DNA of 64,000 nucleotides from Mimachlamys varia (GCA_947623455.1 OX392529.1:50274686-50338685); one strand, 5' to 3'; positions 1 through 13,480 are shown, counted from the stretch's first letter. Made by a program: numbers and translations. Notes: generated from the letters alone by a model not told the origin.

Positions 1-1036
1 GTCAACAACTGTATAATGTCCAGTAATACGTGTTTTTTTATACTCTCAGTCTTTCTCCTAGAGTAGACTATACAGTTTGTTGCATCTTTTTAGGTTAGTC
101 TGGTAAAAAAGTAACCATATAGGAAACCTTTTAACAGTACACTATTTAGACTACCTTGCGTAGTGAAAGTCACTTTTAATTTTACAAGTCGGCTGTTTTA
201 TCACCGAAACATGTTAGATTTTCCGCAACCTATCTTGTCTTCGTATACTTATATAGATAAGACACACGAGGACCCAACAATAAAGCCCAGAACGACGTGA
301 AGATGCTGCTATAAGAACGAGATAGATGTGCTGTAACGAGACACCTTCAATAAATCAACCGGTCATTACACCTAAGCACAAACGACGTTCGTATTCCACT
401 AATGTGGCCATTTTATGAAGATTTGGAAATGTTTTTTTCAAAAAGGAAACCATAATAAGGCTTTGCTTTAGAATTAATTGTCACAGACACGGGTCATTGA
501 ACTTCTAAAATCTCTATCAATTTAATTGTGTCTGTTACATGTACATTTGTACATGTATAATTGATCTGTATGATGTTCTTACAAAGCTATGTATTTTGTG
601 TTTAAAAATCACTTTGTAGAAAATATGCTCAAAATGCTGCAGGTATTAAATAAGTTTTATTTACATTTGGTATGTATGACATTTCAAAGTCAGGATTTAC
701 AAACAATGTCTTAATCAGCCAGAAATTTACTTTCTCCACCATTTCGCTAATGAAAGGATTGTATATGTACAAAAGACACACACGGGTATTGCACCTTTAT
801 AACATAGCATAAGATACAGCCGAGACAAATAATGAATTAAATGAATTAATCAGAAACTATATAACATTACACCAATTCCTATATATATGGCACATTATGG
901 TTTTGCTCGTGCACATTCAAGGAGGCTTTGTTGTCTATTGGAAACTTGACGCTGCGTTCATGGATTAAATATTGACAATAACAAGTGTCAACAACTTCTT
1001 CTTCAGAGCACAATCCATCCGGAAATATTACCATGT
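1..1036. other. unassigned AT-rich DNA
   Basis: No open frame, RNA gene or repeat could be supported in this stretch. It is AT-rich with many short stops in all frames. It could be intron or intergenic DNA. Confidence 0.5.
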
Positions 1037-1370
1037 AGTGGCGTAGCTACAGTTGAGTGTAGACTAAAGGTTACACCCAAGTGCACTCCGTTTGGACTTG
1101 GAGTGCACTCCATTTGGACTCCAGGTAAACTTGGAGTCCACTCCGTTTGGACTCCCTATGAACTTGGAGTGCACTCCTGGTCCACTCTGAGTCTACCTGG
1201 AGTCCTATGTTTAAAGACATGAAATTCTATTCTACTTGGGGGTGGTAAGGGATATGCATACCTGGGGTCCAGGGGCGAAGCCCCGCTTGGGGTCAGGGGA
1301 GAAACCCCACTGAAGCTGACGGCAAATGATCACAACGTTTAGTTTTTGCATGCACGGAAGCTACGCCACT
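1037..1370. mobile_element. small element with 12-bp terminal inverted repeats
   Basis: The ends AGTGGCGTAGCT (1037-1048) and AGCTACGCCACT (1359-1370) are perfect inverted repeats enclosing about 334 bp with no coding capacity. Inside, 1080-1203 carries several direct and inverted copies of a TTTGGACTCC / CTTGGAGTGCACTCC motif. At 1259-1310 there is a GC-rich direct and inverted motif (GGGGCGAAGCCCC). The termini resemble those of non-autonomous hAT-like elements, but no clean target-site duplication is visible, so the superfamily is unassigned. Confidence 0.6.
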
Positions 1371-2776
1371 GTCATATAAATTTCGTTTGTGTAACCTGAT
1401 TTCCTGTTACTTTTGCATTGCACCGGTTATAAGAAAGACACGAGGTACTCGTTTACACAATAGGAGTTTTTTACTTGCATAGAGGTGATCAACTGTTTAT
1501 TATCTATCTACAACAAAGTCACTAGTACATTCTTCAAAATCTAGTTTAAATATTTTTTACCAAAACTTATTCTAGTACATCTTGAATGAAGCGAGGTTGC
1601 TCTAGCACGAAATCTGAACATTTCATCATTACAGCGTTAATACTATTTTCGCAAGATGATGAACATATCTATTATCATTTTATCCACGGAAGTGATACAA
1701 TGAGGTTTTGAAGACAGACCATATTGAAAACGTAGAGATGAATTAAAATGTAAGAAGATGCCGTTTAATTGTCATGAAGCATAACAATAAGGTTTTTTCT
1801 ATATATAAATAACACCCTTACAATATTTCGTATTATAAATAACTAAAACATTCCACTTATAATTTAACTCTGATTTCTGGTTGAGGGAATCCTTCTAATG
1901 ACTGTATTTCCAGATGACATATAAATCTTACAAATTTCAGGTTTTAAGTAATTTCTGTGAAACGAGACACGGATTTTACGGGGTGTTATACCGATTTTGT
2001 ACAAAGACGGATGTCTTCGGAGGCGGCCATTAGTGATGTACGGCCCGAACAGGAGACGTGCCTGGTTACTAGGTGACAGGAGACGGAGGTAGACAGCCCC
2101 CTAAACAGCCTGTTACAGGGTGTAAACGGTAAGGAGATATTGTAGTACGGGTGTAGTACGTATCCTATCACGTAAATACCAGTAAATAGATAGTCAAATG
2201 TATTTCATACTCCTCGCTAAACACACGTTATCTGCCCCTCAGCATTCTAATAACGACAATTTTAACAGGGGCTGGGACACATTGATATAACCTATAGGCC
2301 AAATGGTCGAATAGAAAAAAATGAGGGGGAATGGACGAGAAATAGTGTTAAAATGCTATTCATGAAGACTCAAGTATAATTTAAATGAATTCGAGCCAGT
2401 GTTTAATATAGCACGTAGTCTAACAATGCTATTTATGAATAAATTGATGCCAGTACACGTTGAGAATGTATTGGCCCTAGAAAATCGCAAATTTTCGGCG
2501 ATGTCATTTATATATAATTAGCCCGGCCAGGTCGGAAGTAGGTCATAGGATATCTTCTTTCATTCGTGTGTCAGTGTCAACGTTTTGGACAGCTTAAAGT
2601 AGAAGTGTTTCAAATAAATACATCCTACCAAAGCCTCTTATCCTGTCAGTGTGATGTGTATGTCAACCACTTCATATGAAAACAATATTGTCGTATGCGT
2701 ACAGCAACGTCCCAATCATCGTTTCAACTCAACCTTGTTTGCTTCCAATCAAATTCACATTTCAGTAGACAAATAG
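1371..2776. other. unassigned AT-rich DNA
   Basis: Nothing recognisable. The only open frame, about 60 codons at 1986-2171, has no family features and is treated as chance. Confidence 0.45.
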
Positions 2777-3262
2777 CAATCACAGTTGCATTTGCAAAAG
2801 ACAATCACATTATTATTGGCAAAAGACAATCACATTATCATTGGCAAAGGACAACTATACATTGTCATAAGCAAAATACAGTTACATTTTCACAAGCAGA
2901 AGACAACTACATTGTCGGGGGAAAATGACAACCTCATTTTCATTAACAAAAGACAACGTCATTTTCATTAACAAAAGACAAATATATTTTCTATGGCAAA
3001 GGACAACTATACATTGTCACAAGCAGAGGACAACTACATTTTCGGGGGAAAATGACATCTATATTGGCATTGGTTAGGCTAAAGACAACTTAATTGTCGT
3101 TGACAAAGGACAATCACATTGTCATGAACAAAATACTACCATTATAGGCAAAAGACAACTTCATTGTCACAAGAAGAAGACAACCGCATTGTCATTGACA
3201 AAAGATTACCATGTAAATTGACAGAGGAAAAGGACTACCACATTGTCTTTGGTTGATGAAAA
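2777..3262. repeat. degenerate 24-27-bp minisatellite
   Basis: About 18-20 diverged units share the core AAAGACAACNACATTGTCAT followed by a variable TGGCA/AAGCA linker. Unit length drifts between 24 and 27 bp. Short frames across the array arise from the absence of stops in the unit, not from coding function. Two longer higher-order segments share a TTTTCGGGGGAAAATGACA variant (about 2915-2930 and 3040-3055), which suggests duplication of a multi-unit block. Confidence 0.8.
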
Positions 3263-5250
3263 TCACTTTTTGATTCCGTTCAAAACACATTGTCATTTGA
3301 AACCAAATTGGTAATGAAAGCTATTTTAAATATTTCAAAATTGTTAGATTCTCTTGCCCATTTTGCTAGTGTAGACATGTGGCATGTTATAATTGAAGAT
3401 ATTCCATCTATCTGTTTCGTATTCTGTTTCTCATCATCTGTGTTGCCTGTTCACATACAAACGACATGTTTAGTATAACAATCATCCCCCCTCTCAAGCC
3501 TTCCTCCGAGGCGATACCAGTCAGGTAATGCCGAGCAACAAATCTCTTTGTAATTAACCACAGCTAAATATACATACATAGTATACCATTGTCTGGAGTG
3601 TAAGTGTTTATTGTCACGGAGCTTCATAATCCGGCCCAGCATCTCCTCAGACAGAGCTACATGTTAATAATCCGGCCTGAATGCTCCCGCAGACAAAGGC
3701 AATATCACAAGGAACTCATCTTACACAGGCGGGTCAAGAATAAGACATACTTAATTATCAGCTTCTAGTTCGCTGACACGGTATCACATGTGTTTGTAGA
3801 ATTTTGTTAATTACTGTGTTAAAACGATGTTAGATTATGATAAGTTATCCACTCTGTAGATATTATTGTTCACGAGTTTCAACAAATGCATTAGACGCTA
3901 GTCTAAGTCGCAAATGTTGTTTTTAATAGAAAGAAAGAAAACACGTTAAAAACATAAACACAAACATCTGAAACTTTCTCAAACCTTTTGAAAAAGGAAA
4001 CTTTGAAGAGGAAACGATATTTGTTTCTCACGATCGAAACCTCGTTTATATTGTAGATAACTTATACAAACCCATGCAAACTATATGAACATTTGGGGAA
4101 ATTTATCGCTAAACATATTAAAATATTATTCAAAACAATGCATTAAGAGATGTGTTATAAATTTGAACCCAAATTAATAAAATTTGAAAGTAGATACTTA
4201 ATATATAGATAAATGGAGTGTAAATGTATATACAATTATAATTTATTAATGTTTGTTTCTTTTGATGCTATCGAGCCTGCCAGATTACAGCAAAGTAAAG
4301 TTAACAGTTTATCAAAATTACGCTATTACCAGGGCTTAGAATGATGATGGCAGAAGTTAAAACGTTTTATGCCGTATCGTCAACACACGTATCTTACACC
4401 ATTGGACCACGATGGTCGACGGGAAAAGACAGCAAGAAGAACAGAAACTGATGCATTAAAAATCGCTAATTCTTAAAAGGGATCAAAACAACAATCCCCT
4501 CGTAATATAGTCGTTATAATATGCGGCGTTCTTTTCACCACTTCCGGTACCATCACGACGATATCCTGTCAAGTCCTGAGATGTATGTAGGTCACCATTA
4601 ACAATCAGATCATGCCAACGAACATGATTTTGTCCACTATGTAGACTGAATCATCTTTTGTCACCACTGTGTGATGTAGACTGAGAAAGATTTATGAATT
4701 TTAGCACAGGGCTTTCACAACATCAACTATCAATCACAACAAGTAAACACACTAATGAGCATTATTATACAGGGTTGATTGATTAATTTTCTCCCACATT
4801 TTCCTAACGTAAAATAAGTTGTAATGTGAATTCAGCACACCGCGCTATCAACAATGGCAGTTGCAATGTTTGACGAAATTGGTGACGTTTCTTTTGTTAC
4901 ACTGCATAAAGTGATGCACGCTAGTGACGCTTTGGAATAATTTTCCCTTGCAAAACTGGGAATGAACCTGTAAAGTGTGGGAGAACATGGAATCTCAAAA
5001 TAGAAAGTCTGAACATTGCAACAGGCTTTGAATGAGGAAATAATCTGTAACAATGTAACACTAAAGGTAAATGAGGGTAGAATGTTTCTACTGATGAAAG
5101 GAAATAATTGGACTTCATGTCATTACCTAAAGAGTTTATCATAATCGCCATACTGTAGGCGTGAGGTTGAAAGGAAAGACGAATGTGTCCTTCATGCAAT
5201 TTTCTAGATAAATGATATTTATCAGTCTACTTTTACAATAGTTTAGGAAA
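3263..5250. other. unassigned AT-rich DNA
   Basis: No supported gene. Short frames (for example 3290-3478 and 4921-5199 on the minus strand) lack recognisable motifs. A loose 40-bp direct repeat around AATCCGGCC is visible near 3627-3700. Confidence 0.4.
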
Positions 5251-5755
5251 CTTCGATTCCAACCTTTTGGCCCAAAGCATCACTGACCATTGATTAAGAC
5301 GGACGAAACAGCTGTATGGTGTAGTTTAATTTTTTTTCTACTGTACTAATATCTATTACAACATATAAAAGGTGCAGCTTGTGAGTGTGTTACGTCATCA
5401 TTTAAACACTTCTCGAAGTTCCTTTTTCCAAAGACAGACTATCAACTGTCTCCATAGCCACAGTTATCTCGTTTGAGTAGTGGTACGGTACATAATGTAC
5501 ACATTTTCGTAGTACACGATTTGAAATTATATAGATGAAGTTTAATTTCACTTCTAAATTAAAAAAAATAAAAGGGTTTTACGCACCTGATTCTTCCGCT
5601 CCTTAATCAGTTTAGAAATTGTGGATTCCCACATTTTGGCCCTAGCATCACTGAAGAGTCCTAGGAGGACGAGACAACGGTATGATGCAGTTTTTTCGGC
5701 ATACTGTATACATTACTAAATTTAAAAGGTTAATGTGTGTGTTACGTCATCTATC
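5251..5755 (+). repeat. dispersed repeat D1, full composite copy
   Basis: The copy contains two tail units (about 5251-5400 and 5628-5755), each running from a TTTTGGCCC..AGCATCACTGA motif to GTGTGTTACGTCATC. Between them is a central part containing CTCCATAGCCACAGTTATCTC. The same tail-centre-tail order is seen inverted at 12776-13186. Partial copies are at 7985-8145 and 23625-23790, with a weak one near 14880-14940. No TIRs, A/B boxes or coding were seen, so its class is unknown. Confidence 0.65.
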
Positions 5756-6857
5756 AATTTCATGATATTAAATAATAGTAGCGAAAAGTCCACAATAAAA
5801 TACAGGTAGTCTTATCTTTCAAGAACAGTGGTAAAAAATGAGCTAAAATATAACTACTTAACAATAACTATGAATGCTGTAAACATATAAGTCAATTGAA
5901 ATGGTATTGATAAACTAACGTTTTATCCTAAACTGTTACTATTCGATTCAACATAGACTGGCTCCCGTCTCTAGAATAGTATACATAAATTGAAAAAAAT
6001 AGTCAAATAATTTTGATCACTTGCATGTCTGATTCTAGAGTTGGAAACTAGGGGGAGATAAGCTAGTAGTAAAATTCAGTAGAGAAAATTATCACTGATT
6101 TAAACTTTCCTATTAAAAGGGCTGGAAACTAGAAATAATAGGAGTGCGACAATTTCCCGTATTACCGCGTCCAATTATACCGTTTCGCGCTAATCTCCAT
6201 CTGTAATAGCGTTTCACTGAGACACTGTGATGCAATCTGACTGGGTAAACAAAGTACATCATTTGAGTGTTATTGCACCAAACTGCAGCATCCTCTTGTC
6301 TCGAAACCTGGCAATGCATGTGGCGCACACAACAAATCTCTCTGTATCAAGCTGTTCCATCGCCACATAACGTGCATACAGACAAACGATGAATGGCGGG
6401 GCTGTGAAATCATCCTCGTAATACCTCTGTAAGACCTGCCAGGAGTCGTTGTATCAATCAAACCCAATCTCTCTTTACATATTGTAGGTGTTTTTTATAT
6501 TTTCGTCTAAGGAAAAAGCAAGAAAGTGGCGTTCTATCGGTTATACAAGGACAGAATGGTACAAATCACATATTGAAAATAGGACTCGGTCCCTTGAACT
6601 CTCGATCCTAAAATATGGTCAATATTTCTTCTACACAGAAATTCGAGAGATGCAGGTTGGTAAAGACTAAGAGCAAGCTTTATTGTCGCCATCTTGGTCT
6701 CCTTGAGAAATATTCTGTATATTTTTATGATATGAAGATTGACGTTTTTGATTTCTCCTTAATATGCCTATTAGGACTTTGTAGTGATGGAGAGTGATGT
6801 CTAACTTTTCACTTTGAGGCCATGGCACTTAACGGTATGTGACATACGGGTAGATTT
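5756..6857. other. unassigned DNA
   Basis: No gene or repeat supported. Frames at 6113-6467 (minus) and 6488-6797 (plus) are short and unrecognised. Confidence 0.4.
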
Positions 6858-6955
6858 ACATGGTGAACGTCGTCGACGAATCAAAAGACACTTACTCTTC
6901 CGGAACACTTGGTCTTATTCTGTTGTACTTTTGTTAGGGTCTCCATTTTACGCTT
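6858..6955 (-). repeat. dispersed repeat D2 fragment
   Basis: This is a minus-strand copy of D2. It includes the core GTGTTCCGGAAGAGTAAG and the start of the recurrent mini-frame (METLTKVQQNKTKCSGRVSV), which here hits a stop where other copies have a Cys codon (TGC to TGA). See the D2 entries at 8813, 20483, 21005, 22500 and 32305. Confidence 0.7.
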
Positions 6956-7984
6956 TGTTATTCTCCATTTTTTGACCAGATGTCTTTCATATATCAAAGG
7001 TAACCGTGTTTCTATGCCAGCCGCCATGAAAAGTACGATTATGAGTATACCTCGAACACAATTGTGTTTCAAGGTTTACAGGTCAATACCAAGGTCACGG
7101 TTGCTATAATAATATACAGAAAACAACAAATGGCAGCGAGGTCATTCATGCCTTATTGACACTTTGAAATATCAATATCAACATTATATAATCTTTTACA
7201 ATATATAGCAAATGTTTTAGAATCACTACTGCATGCTTTTGCATTTCATGCAGTTATTTTTTTTGCTTTCGAATATCAGTTGCCACCATATTCTCTCAAG
7301 CGATATCGTAATTGTGTGGGAAGCATAACTCTTGACCGAGTAAAACGAATGTTCTTTCACTCCAGCTCATTCTGTAATTTTAATTGGACAAGCAAAATTT
7401 GTGGGCGTGTTGATTATATATCACGTGTATAACGGTTTATTCCGTTAAGATTGCATCAGGAAATATTGTTGTTTTATGAATGACAAAATTATGACGTGAT
7501 CTTACCGAAACCAATGCTACATTGACCTGCTTGAAAACAGGAAAATCAAGTGAAGTGCGCCTTCCTGTCGTAAGAACCACCACTTCCTTTGACGTATTTT
7601 CATTCAGGTTTGGAGGTCGAATCTGGCAGTAATTCTACACCCACGAATTTTTTCGTTCCTCCTTTAATACCATGAAGGTTCTGTTTCATTATTTTGTCAA
7701 GTATCGCTTTGCTGTCGAGGCATGAATGAATTGAAGGCGATGGATCAAATTGGTGTGAAATAGTAGAATGATTTTCTCACTGAGGAAGTGGAGCCGTGAA
7801 CGATAGTCATAATGTTGTTGAAACAATATGCAGCTAATCTTTTATGTAGGCCTAATAATTATCAAAATACAATAATGACCATCCCGTGTCACGCACGCTA
7901 AGAAGAGAACATGATTGGCAATACAATATCCTATTAATGATATTGGATTGTCTCATTTCTCAAGACTGTCTATCTCAGTGTAAT
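6956..7984. other. unassigned DNA
   Basis: No gene, RNA or repeat could be supported. Confidence 0.4.
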
Positions 7985-8145
7985 TGCTTTGCACAAAAAT
8001 AAAAAAAGAAACGTTTGACGAACACACAAATGCTGCACCTTTAAAATTCAGTAGTAGATACAGTATGCCGAAAAAAATGAATTTGACTGCATCATACAGC
8101 TGTTTCGTCCTCTGCGACTCATCAGTGATGCTAGGGGCCAACTTT
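7985..8145 (-). repeat. dispersed repeat D1 fragment
   Basis: This inverted tail unit of D1 runs from GACGAACACACAAATGCTGC to CAGTGATGCTAGGGGCCA. It matches 12776-12910 in the same orientation. The 124-codon plus-strand frame at 7984-8358 overlaps it and is therefore not a credible gene. Confidence 0.6.
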
Positions 8146-8812
8146 ATGTTAGAATTAAATGCTGACAGATTTATGTATAATACCAAAGTGAGGACATATG
8201 GGAATATAAAACTCCACATACATTCCGGACAAGTTTCTCTACCGTTAAGGAATCACACAACTAAATCAGCCTATCACGAAGTGTTTCATACGTTTGTAGT
8301 CCCTACCGAAAATTTGTTCCGGCTAAGTACAGTGATTCTGAATAATCTAATTAGGTAATTGTTGACATATTCTGCATTGAATGAAATTTATAGATATTTA
8401 ACTTTACAAAAATGTATACTTTTGGTAGATTTTGATATGTGATGGCGGATTGATATGGGGTCAAAAGTCAGAGGGTGTTCCCGTCCCATTTCACTGGTTT
8501 GATATGTAAATTTCCAGTTGTCCGAAGCAGACGCCCGTAGCGAGCTAAAATGCCACGAAACTTCTAATAAAATGTCATTTGAAGTCTTTGCCATGTATGT
8601 ATCTGTGAATCCAGGCAGTTGTCACTAGTGTTGAACTTCAAATATTAAAGTTATTAGCTCTAAAGCTTAGTAATAACTTATAGTAAATTATTTAGTTGTG
8701 TGAGTCCTTAAACCACAGCATAGTGCTGATACCCCTTCCCTGCCGGCATATTTCAAGGTCCAGATTATCTTTCCCTATTTCTGTCAATACTTGTGTTTTG
8801 GTGAAAAAAAAA
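8146..8812. other. unassigned DNA
   Basis: No supported feature. Confidence 0.4.
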
Positions 8813-8990
8813 ATCAGAGAATACCAAAGCGTCAATAAAACCATAATCCGAACTCAAAATCGATTAAACTAGGGGCAAAATAGGAACAAAGGAAAGACCT
8901 ACATGGATACTCTTGTAAAAGCACAAGAGAGTAAGACCAGGTGTTCCGGAAGAGTAAGCGTCTTCTGCTTCATCGACGACAGCCGGTGAA
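8813..8990 (+). repeat. dispersed repeat D2 copy with mini-frame
   Basis: The copy runs from GAGAATACCAAAGCGTCAA through CCATAATCCGAACTCAAAAT to GTGTTCCGGAAGAGTAAGCG. It carries a 28-codon frame (8903-8989) starting MDTLVKAQES and including KTRCSGRVSVFCFIDD. The same frame recurs in other D2 copies. No flanking TSD or TIR was resolved. Whether the frame was ever translated is unknown. Confidence 0.65.
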
Positions 8991-10814
8991 ATGATTATTG
9001 TAGGCGAAAAACACCCAAGTGATTACTGTGACAATTCTAAGTTTGGCGAGGATTCATTTTCACTACATTTGATATTTGAAAGATTTTGTAAAATACCGTT
9101 AAGTAAGCAAGAATCCTATACAAAGTAAATTAGGTCAGTTGACAAATTCACAGTGCTGTGCGCATTTAATATATTTAACTGGACAGAAGCTTTAAATACT
9201 AAAATATATTTCAATGCATACCGTGTTGATTTATGAGGTGTGGGGGCTGGCTAATGCACAGTTACAGTTTACAGTAAGACAATAGCAACGGTTTTTGTAG
9301 CCGTCTGCATTATAATTTCTTTTTTTGTTATGATAGAAAAATAATAGTTGATAACTATTTACAATTTAAAATCTTAAGCAAGCACCTCATATATCAAATA
9401 AGCCACGTGTTATACCATGATAAATCTCCTGTCATATTTTGCTAATCATTACGTTGTTATACTGTCGAAATCTTGACAAAAAAACGAGAAAAAACTTATT
9501 CGGAAAGTCGACAGCCATTTTGTTTTATTTCGAAAGTCGTAATGTAGGTGTCTGCTCCAACATCGGTGTACTACGAAAGATAGAAATAAGGCATGTATTA
9601 AAACCTTCAGTTCAAAACATTTTAAGAAACGACGCACATGTATTTGCATTGAAATACACAGAGGAGGGAGGGGGTGTATTGGGGGAGCGGAGTGTTGGTG
9701 GACTTGTCAGCCTTACAGAAGCATATCACACGACATGACAACGCCCTCTACACTTGATTCTGTCATCTGAACAGAAGCCAGGCTACTGATGCATATACAC
9801 TTGTACTTCAATGACAGGCTAGTCCAAAGATAATACAAAAACACAAAGCAAAGACATATTGAATATAAATGTTTAAAGTACAAAAACCCTTTTGAACTTG
9901 ATTTTTCATGTACATGGACCACTTGACCTTCCCTTAATTCCGAGGAATGAGGAGTCTGTAAGGATGATGAAAAGTGTCGTATTGTCCCCTCAAAGAACAA
10001 TAGAAATATTCGTCATTTCTGGTTAGCTTGACGGTGTAAACGTTTAACCCTCACTTTGCTTTCCCAATCATTTAAACCCACAGTTATTTTGCTTGAGCAG
10101 TTGCCTTTTTTTCTTAAACGAAAATGTATAAAAACAAAAAAAAACAGTATTCAAAGGGATTAATTGTCTTTATTTTTCCTCTTAGGAAGCTTGAATAAGA
10201 ATAACAGTGTAGTTAGGGACTGTAAAATAAACCAGACTTAGAGCTTATATATTACAAAGAGGTGTGCCCTTGTACATGGTATATGTAACATATATCAGAA
10301 CCGCTATTGCAACTACCCACGTGGCAATGATCACCGGTATATGATGGAGAAAAAAACATTCAGCAGGCTCTTTTTTGAAGTGCAAGTAAAGCATATTTTA
10401 TTTCTTCTTTGCACTTAAGCACTTGGGCGTTCAAAACAATCCTATTGTTATAACTTCGTTACAAGTCCATGTTTTGATAAAGTACATTTGCGATTCATAT
10501 ATATGTACTCGACTCGACTAGCCTTACTGGCAAAAGTGTTGTGAGAAAAGCAAATTCGACTCCATGATTCGAAGGGCAACTTGTATCGGATGCCTGAAGA
10601 TTATCTTACAAATATGTACCATAATACGTTTTTTTTTCAATGGATACCGTTCATATTTCATAGAGCGCTGTGAATATTTTGTATTGCGTTCTCGTGTGTG
10701 AAAGTCATCCAAGTTTGTTTGTTGTTGCAGGTATTATGATAAATAAACACTTATTTACGCGTCTTTATCCATTGCTTTGTACCTTTGTCAAACAGTATAG
10801 AATTCCAGCTTTAC
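8991..10814. other. unassigned DNA
   Basis: Several frames of 60-99 codons (9439-9738 plus, 9713-10000 minus, 10670-10969 plus) have no motif, signal peptide or domain I recognise. The last runs into the tandem duplication that starts at about 10815. Confidence 0.4.
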
Positions 10815-11440
10815 AGGAAGAAGAAAGCAATGTTACGTTTCGATTCTTTTTGAGTAAGAACACACTTCTTATGTTGGGAGCGTTGAACTATGATCCTCAG
10901 CGGTGTACTGCGTATTTATTATTTAAGACTAGTAGAGTAACACTGTTATCTGTCGTAGCATACATATAAATATAACAGACTTTATTGGTTAACTTGATAC
11001 AAAATCATAATAGTATTATGAGGAATTGTGACTTTTCATGATTATAATCATTTATAGAGTGTTATGCATAGAACTCGTCATGATCTTTTTCGTCTGTTAG
11101 ATAATGTCGTTGGAAGCATTGAGGTGGAAGAAAGCAATGATACTAGAGTAGTTTTGTTTCGTTTAATTCTAAGTAAGTACTTACTTCTAAGTTTTGGAGG
11201 GTTGAACTATGATCTTCGTCAGTGTACTGCGGAGTTATAAAGCACACAATACTTTTATTACTAGTATAAGGTGATACTGTCATTTTTTTGTAAAAGAGTA
11301 GTATATAACTGCATCGGTTAACTTGATATGAAATCATAATATTATGAGGAAATATGACTTTTCGTGATTCTAAAATAATCTATAACGTGTTATGCATGGA
11401 ACTCATCATTACAGTTTTCGTCTGAAGATAATTTCGGTGG
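10815..11440. repeat. diverged tandem duplication, about 310-330-bp unit
   Basis: Two units can be aligned by eye. Anchors AAGAAAGCAATG (10821 and 11128), GTTGAACTATGATC, GGTTAACTTGATA (10987 and 11316) and GTTATGCAT.GAACTC (11061 and 11390) recur in order at offsets of 307-329 bp. The units differ by many substitutions and small indels, so the duplication is old. Confidence 0.75.
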
Positions 11441-11554
11441 AGAATTAAGTTAGAAGCGATCAAAATGTTTTGATAATTTCATTTGGCCCTGGTCCCATCT
11501 TTGTGTACTGTCATCATAAACTAACATCTTTAATTGTGAGCGCTTCTTCGCTCA

Positions 11555-11900
11555 TCACTAACTGTACACGTCATTAACATTTATCAACGTTGATTGTGTA
11601 CACGTCATTAGGATCTAATAATCGATTGTGTACACGTCATCAGAATCTCCCATCGTCGATTGCGTACACGTCATGAACATTGTGTATACGTCATCAACAT
11701 TTACCATTGCTGATTGTGTACAAGTCATGGCCAACTCCAATTCGTTGATTATGTAGACGTCATCAAAATATCTTATTCGTTGATTTGTAAATACGCCATC
11801 AACAACTTTAATCACTGCAGTAATTGTATACGTACACGTTATCATTATGTCAAACTATTAATTGTTTGAACGTCATAAAAGGTTCCACCGATACTCATCA
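11555..11900. repeat. degenerate tandem array, about 40-bp unit
   Basis: Roughly eight units share GATTGTGTACACGTCATCA, separated by variable AT-rich spacers. The minus-strand frame at 11615-11845 reads through the repeat (recurrent DDVYT) and is a by-product. Confidence 0.7.
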
Positions 11901-12010
11901 ACATATTCTTCATTAAATGTGTACTGTTTATATACATCTTCTCATCATATTTAATCAACATCGAATCATCCTGAAATGAAAACAAAATGTTCATCTTTTA
12001 ACCCTTATAT

Positions 12011-12259
12011 TACTGTAAACCAACTTATTTTCGCGGCGACTTAATTTCGCGTTTCATATAAAATGATTATTTCGCGGCGATTTAATTTCGCGATAAATTC
12101 GGTCGTAAATCTTTTGTACAGTACAGTACAGTGTACAATATTCCTATAGTTGGCGTACCTCTGATTGAAACTGTTTCGCGGCGATTGTTTTTCGTAAATT
12201 TAATCACCCGCGAAATACGCGAAAATTAATCGCTCGCGAAAATATGTTGGTTTACAGTA
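12011..12259. mobile_element. foldback MITE with TACTGTAAACCAAC ends
   Basis: The 249-bp element has imperfect inverted ends of about 25 bp: TACTGTAAACCAACTTATTT at 12011 and its complement ending at 12259. Subterminal TTCGCG/CGCGAA motifs are repeated in both orientations. The terminal TA on each side could be a TA target duplication, which would suggest a Tc1/mariner-type non-autonomous element. That assignment is inferred from TSD size only. Confidence 0.8.
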
Positions 12260-12662
12260 ACCGATATACAAGTATGCTTGATGATTTTTCATAAAATATC
12301 ACATTTTCAATATTCTTTTCATTTAACGAGTATCATAGTGACAATATTTTGCTGGCTGTTTATAGCGTTGATATGAAATATCAGATAAGCATTTTTGTCA
12401 GTGTAGCTAGTCATTTTAGTTCCCTCACATGCCAAGATATCTATGTACATATGATCAAATTAACACTGAAATTCCCTTTGATCTTTACACATTTCCTTGA
12501 TAATAAGGTGTCTATTTCACTTATTAGCTGATATGGAAAAACAATACCCAACAGATGTCGACACTGTTTAACCATATGCGTTTCATTACGTTTGAAAGTT
12601 AACACCCCATCAGCTACCATACGTTATTAAGAAATTATTATTCATGATCTAATAACGTACAA
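12260..12662. other. unassigned DNA
   Basis: No supported feature. A 60-codon frame at 12349-12531 is unrecognised. Confidence 0.35.
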
Positions 12663-13480
12663 CTCATTACTTACCAATATTAGTATAAAAACACACCGTT
12701 CACAAGTAATTTATATTAGAATCATATCACATAGTTCTTAAGTTACCAATATTGTTATAAACACACTGTTTTATAAGATGAAGTAACACACACATATGCT
12801 GCACATCTTTAATTTAGTAATAGATACAGTGTGACAAACAAAATTAATTAAACTGACCCATACAGCTGTTTCGTCCTCCTAGGACTCTTTAGTGATGCTA
12901 GGGGCGAAAGGGTGGGTATAAAAAATTTCTAAACAAACGGAGAAGCAGAAGGGTTAGGTGCGTAAAACCCATTTAATTTATGAATTTAGAAGTAAAATTA
13001 AACTAGCTCTGTATAATTTCAAATCGTGTACTACAAAACTGTGTATATTATGTACCATGCCACTACTCAAATGAGATAACTGTGGCTATGGAGGCTCCAG
13101 TAAACCTCGGGGACTACAAAATCTCCCATATACAGTATGCCGAAAAAATGAATTAAACTGCATCATAAAACTGTTTCGTTAAAAATATTGGCACAACAAC
13201 ACACCATTTATAAGTACATGGTAACCAATATTGTACACCTATGCATCAGTTACCAATATTATTATAATAACACACAATTCATCAGTTACCAATATTATTA
13301 TGATAACACACAATTCATAAGTTACCAATGTTATTGTAATAACACACAATTCATCAGTAACCAATAATATTTTAATAACACCCCTTCATTTGTTTCCAAT
13401 ATTGGTGTTACCATTGTTTTTATAATAATATACAATTTATAAGTTACTAATATTGGTATAATAACACATCATTTAGTAGC
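12663..13480. repeat. 36-bp tandem array split by a D1 insertion
   Basis: Units of about 36 bp (TTACCAATATTATTATAATA then ACACACAATTCATCAG) occur at 12663-12775 and again at 13190-13480. The intervening 12776-13186 is an inverted D1 copy. Left-hand units are more diverged. The arrangement suggests D1 inserted into a pre-existing array. Confidence 0.75.
12776..13186 (-). repeat. dispersed repeat D1, inverted composite copy
   Basis: The order matches 5251-5755 in reverse: tail unit (12776-12910), centre with GAGATAACTGTGGCTATGGAG (about 13070-13092), then a partial second tail (13125-13186). It interrupts the 36-bp array. Confidence 0.65.

Noticed and set aside
7984..8358. 124-codon plus-strand frame
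   Set aside because: About half of it is dispersed repeat D1 and the opposite strand is also open. No recognisable domain.
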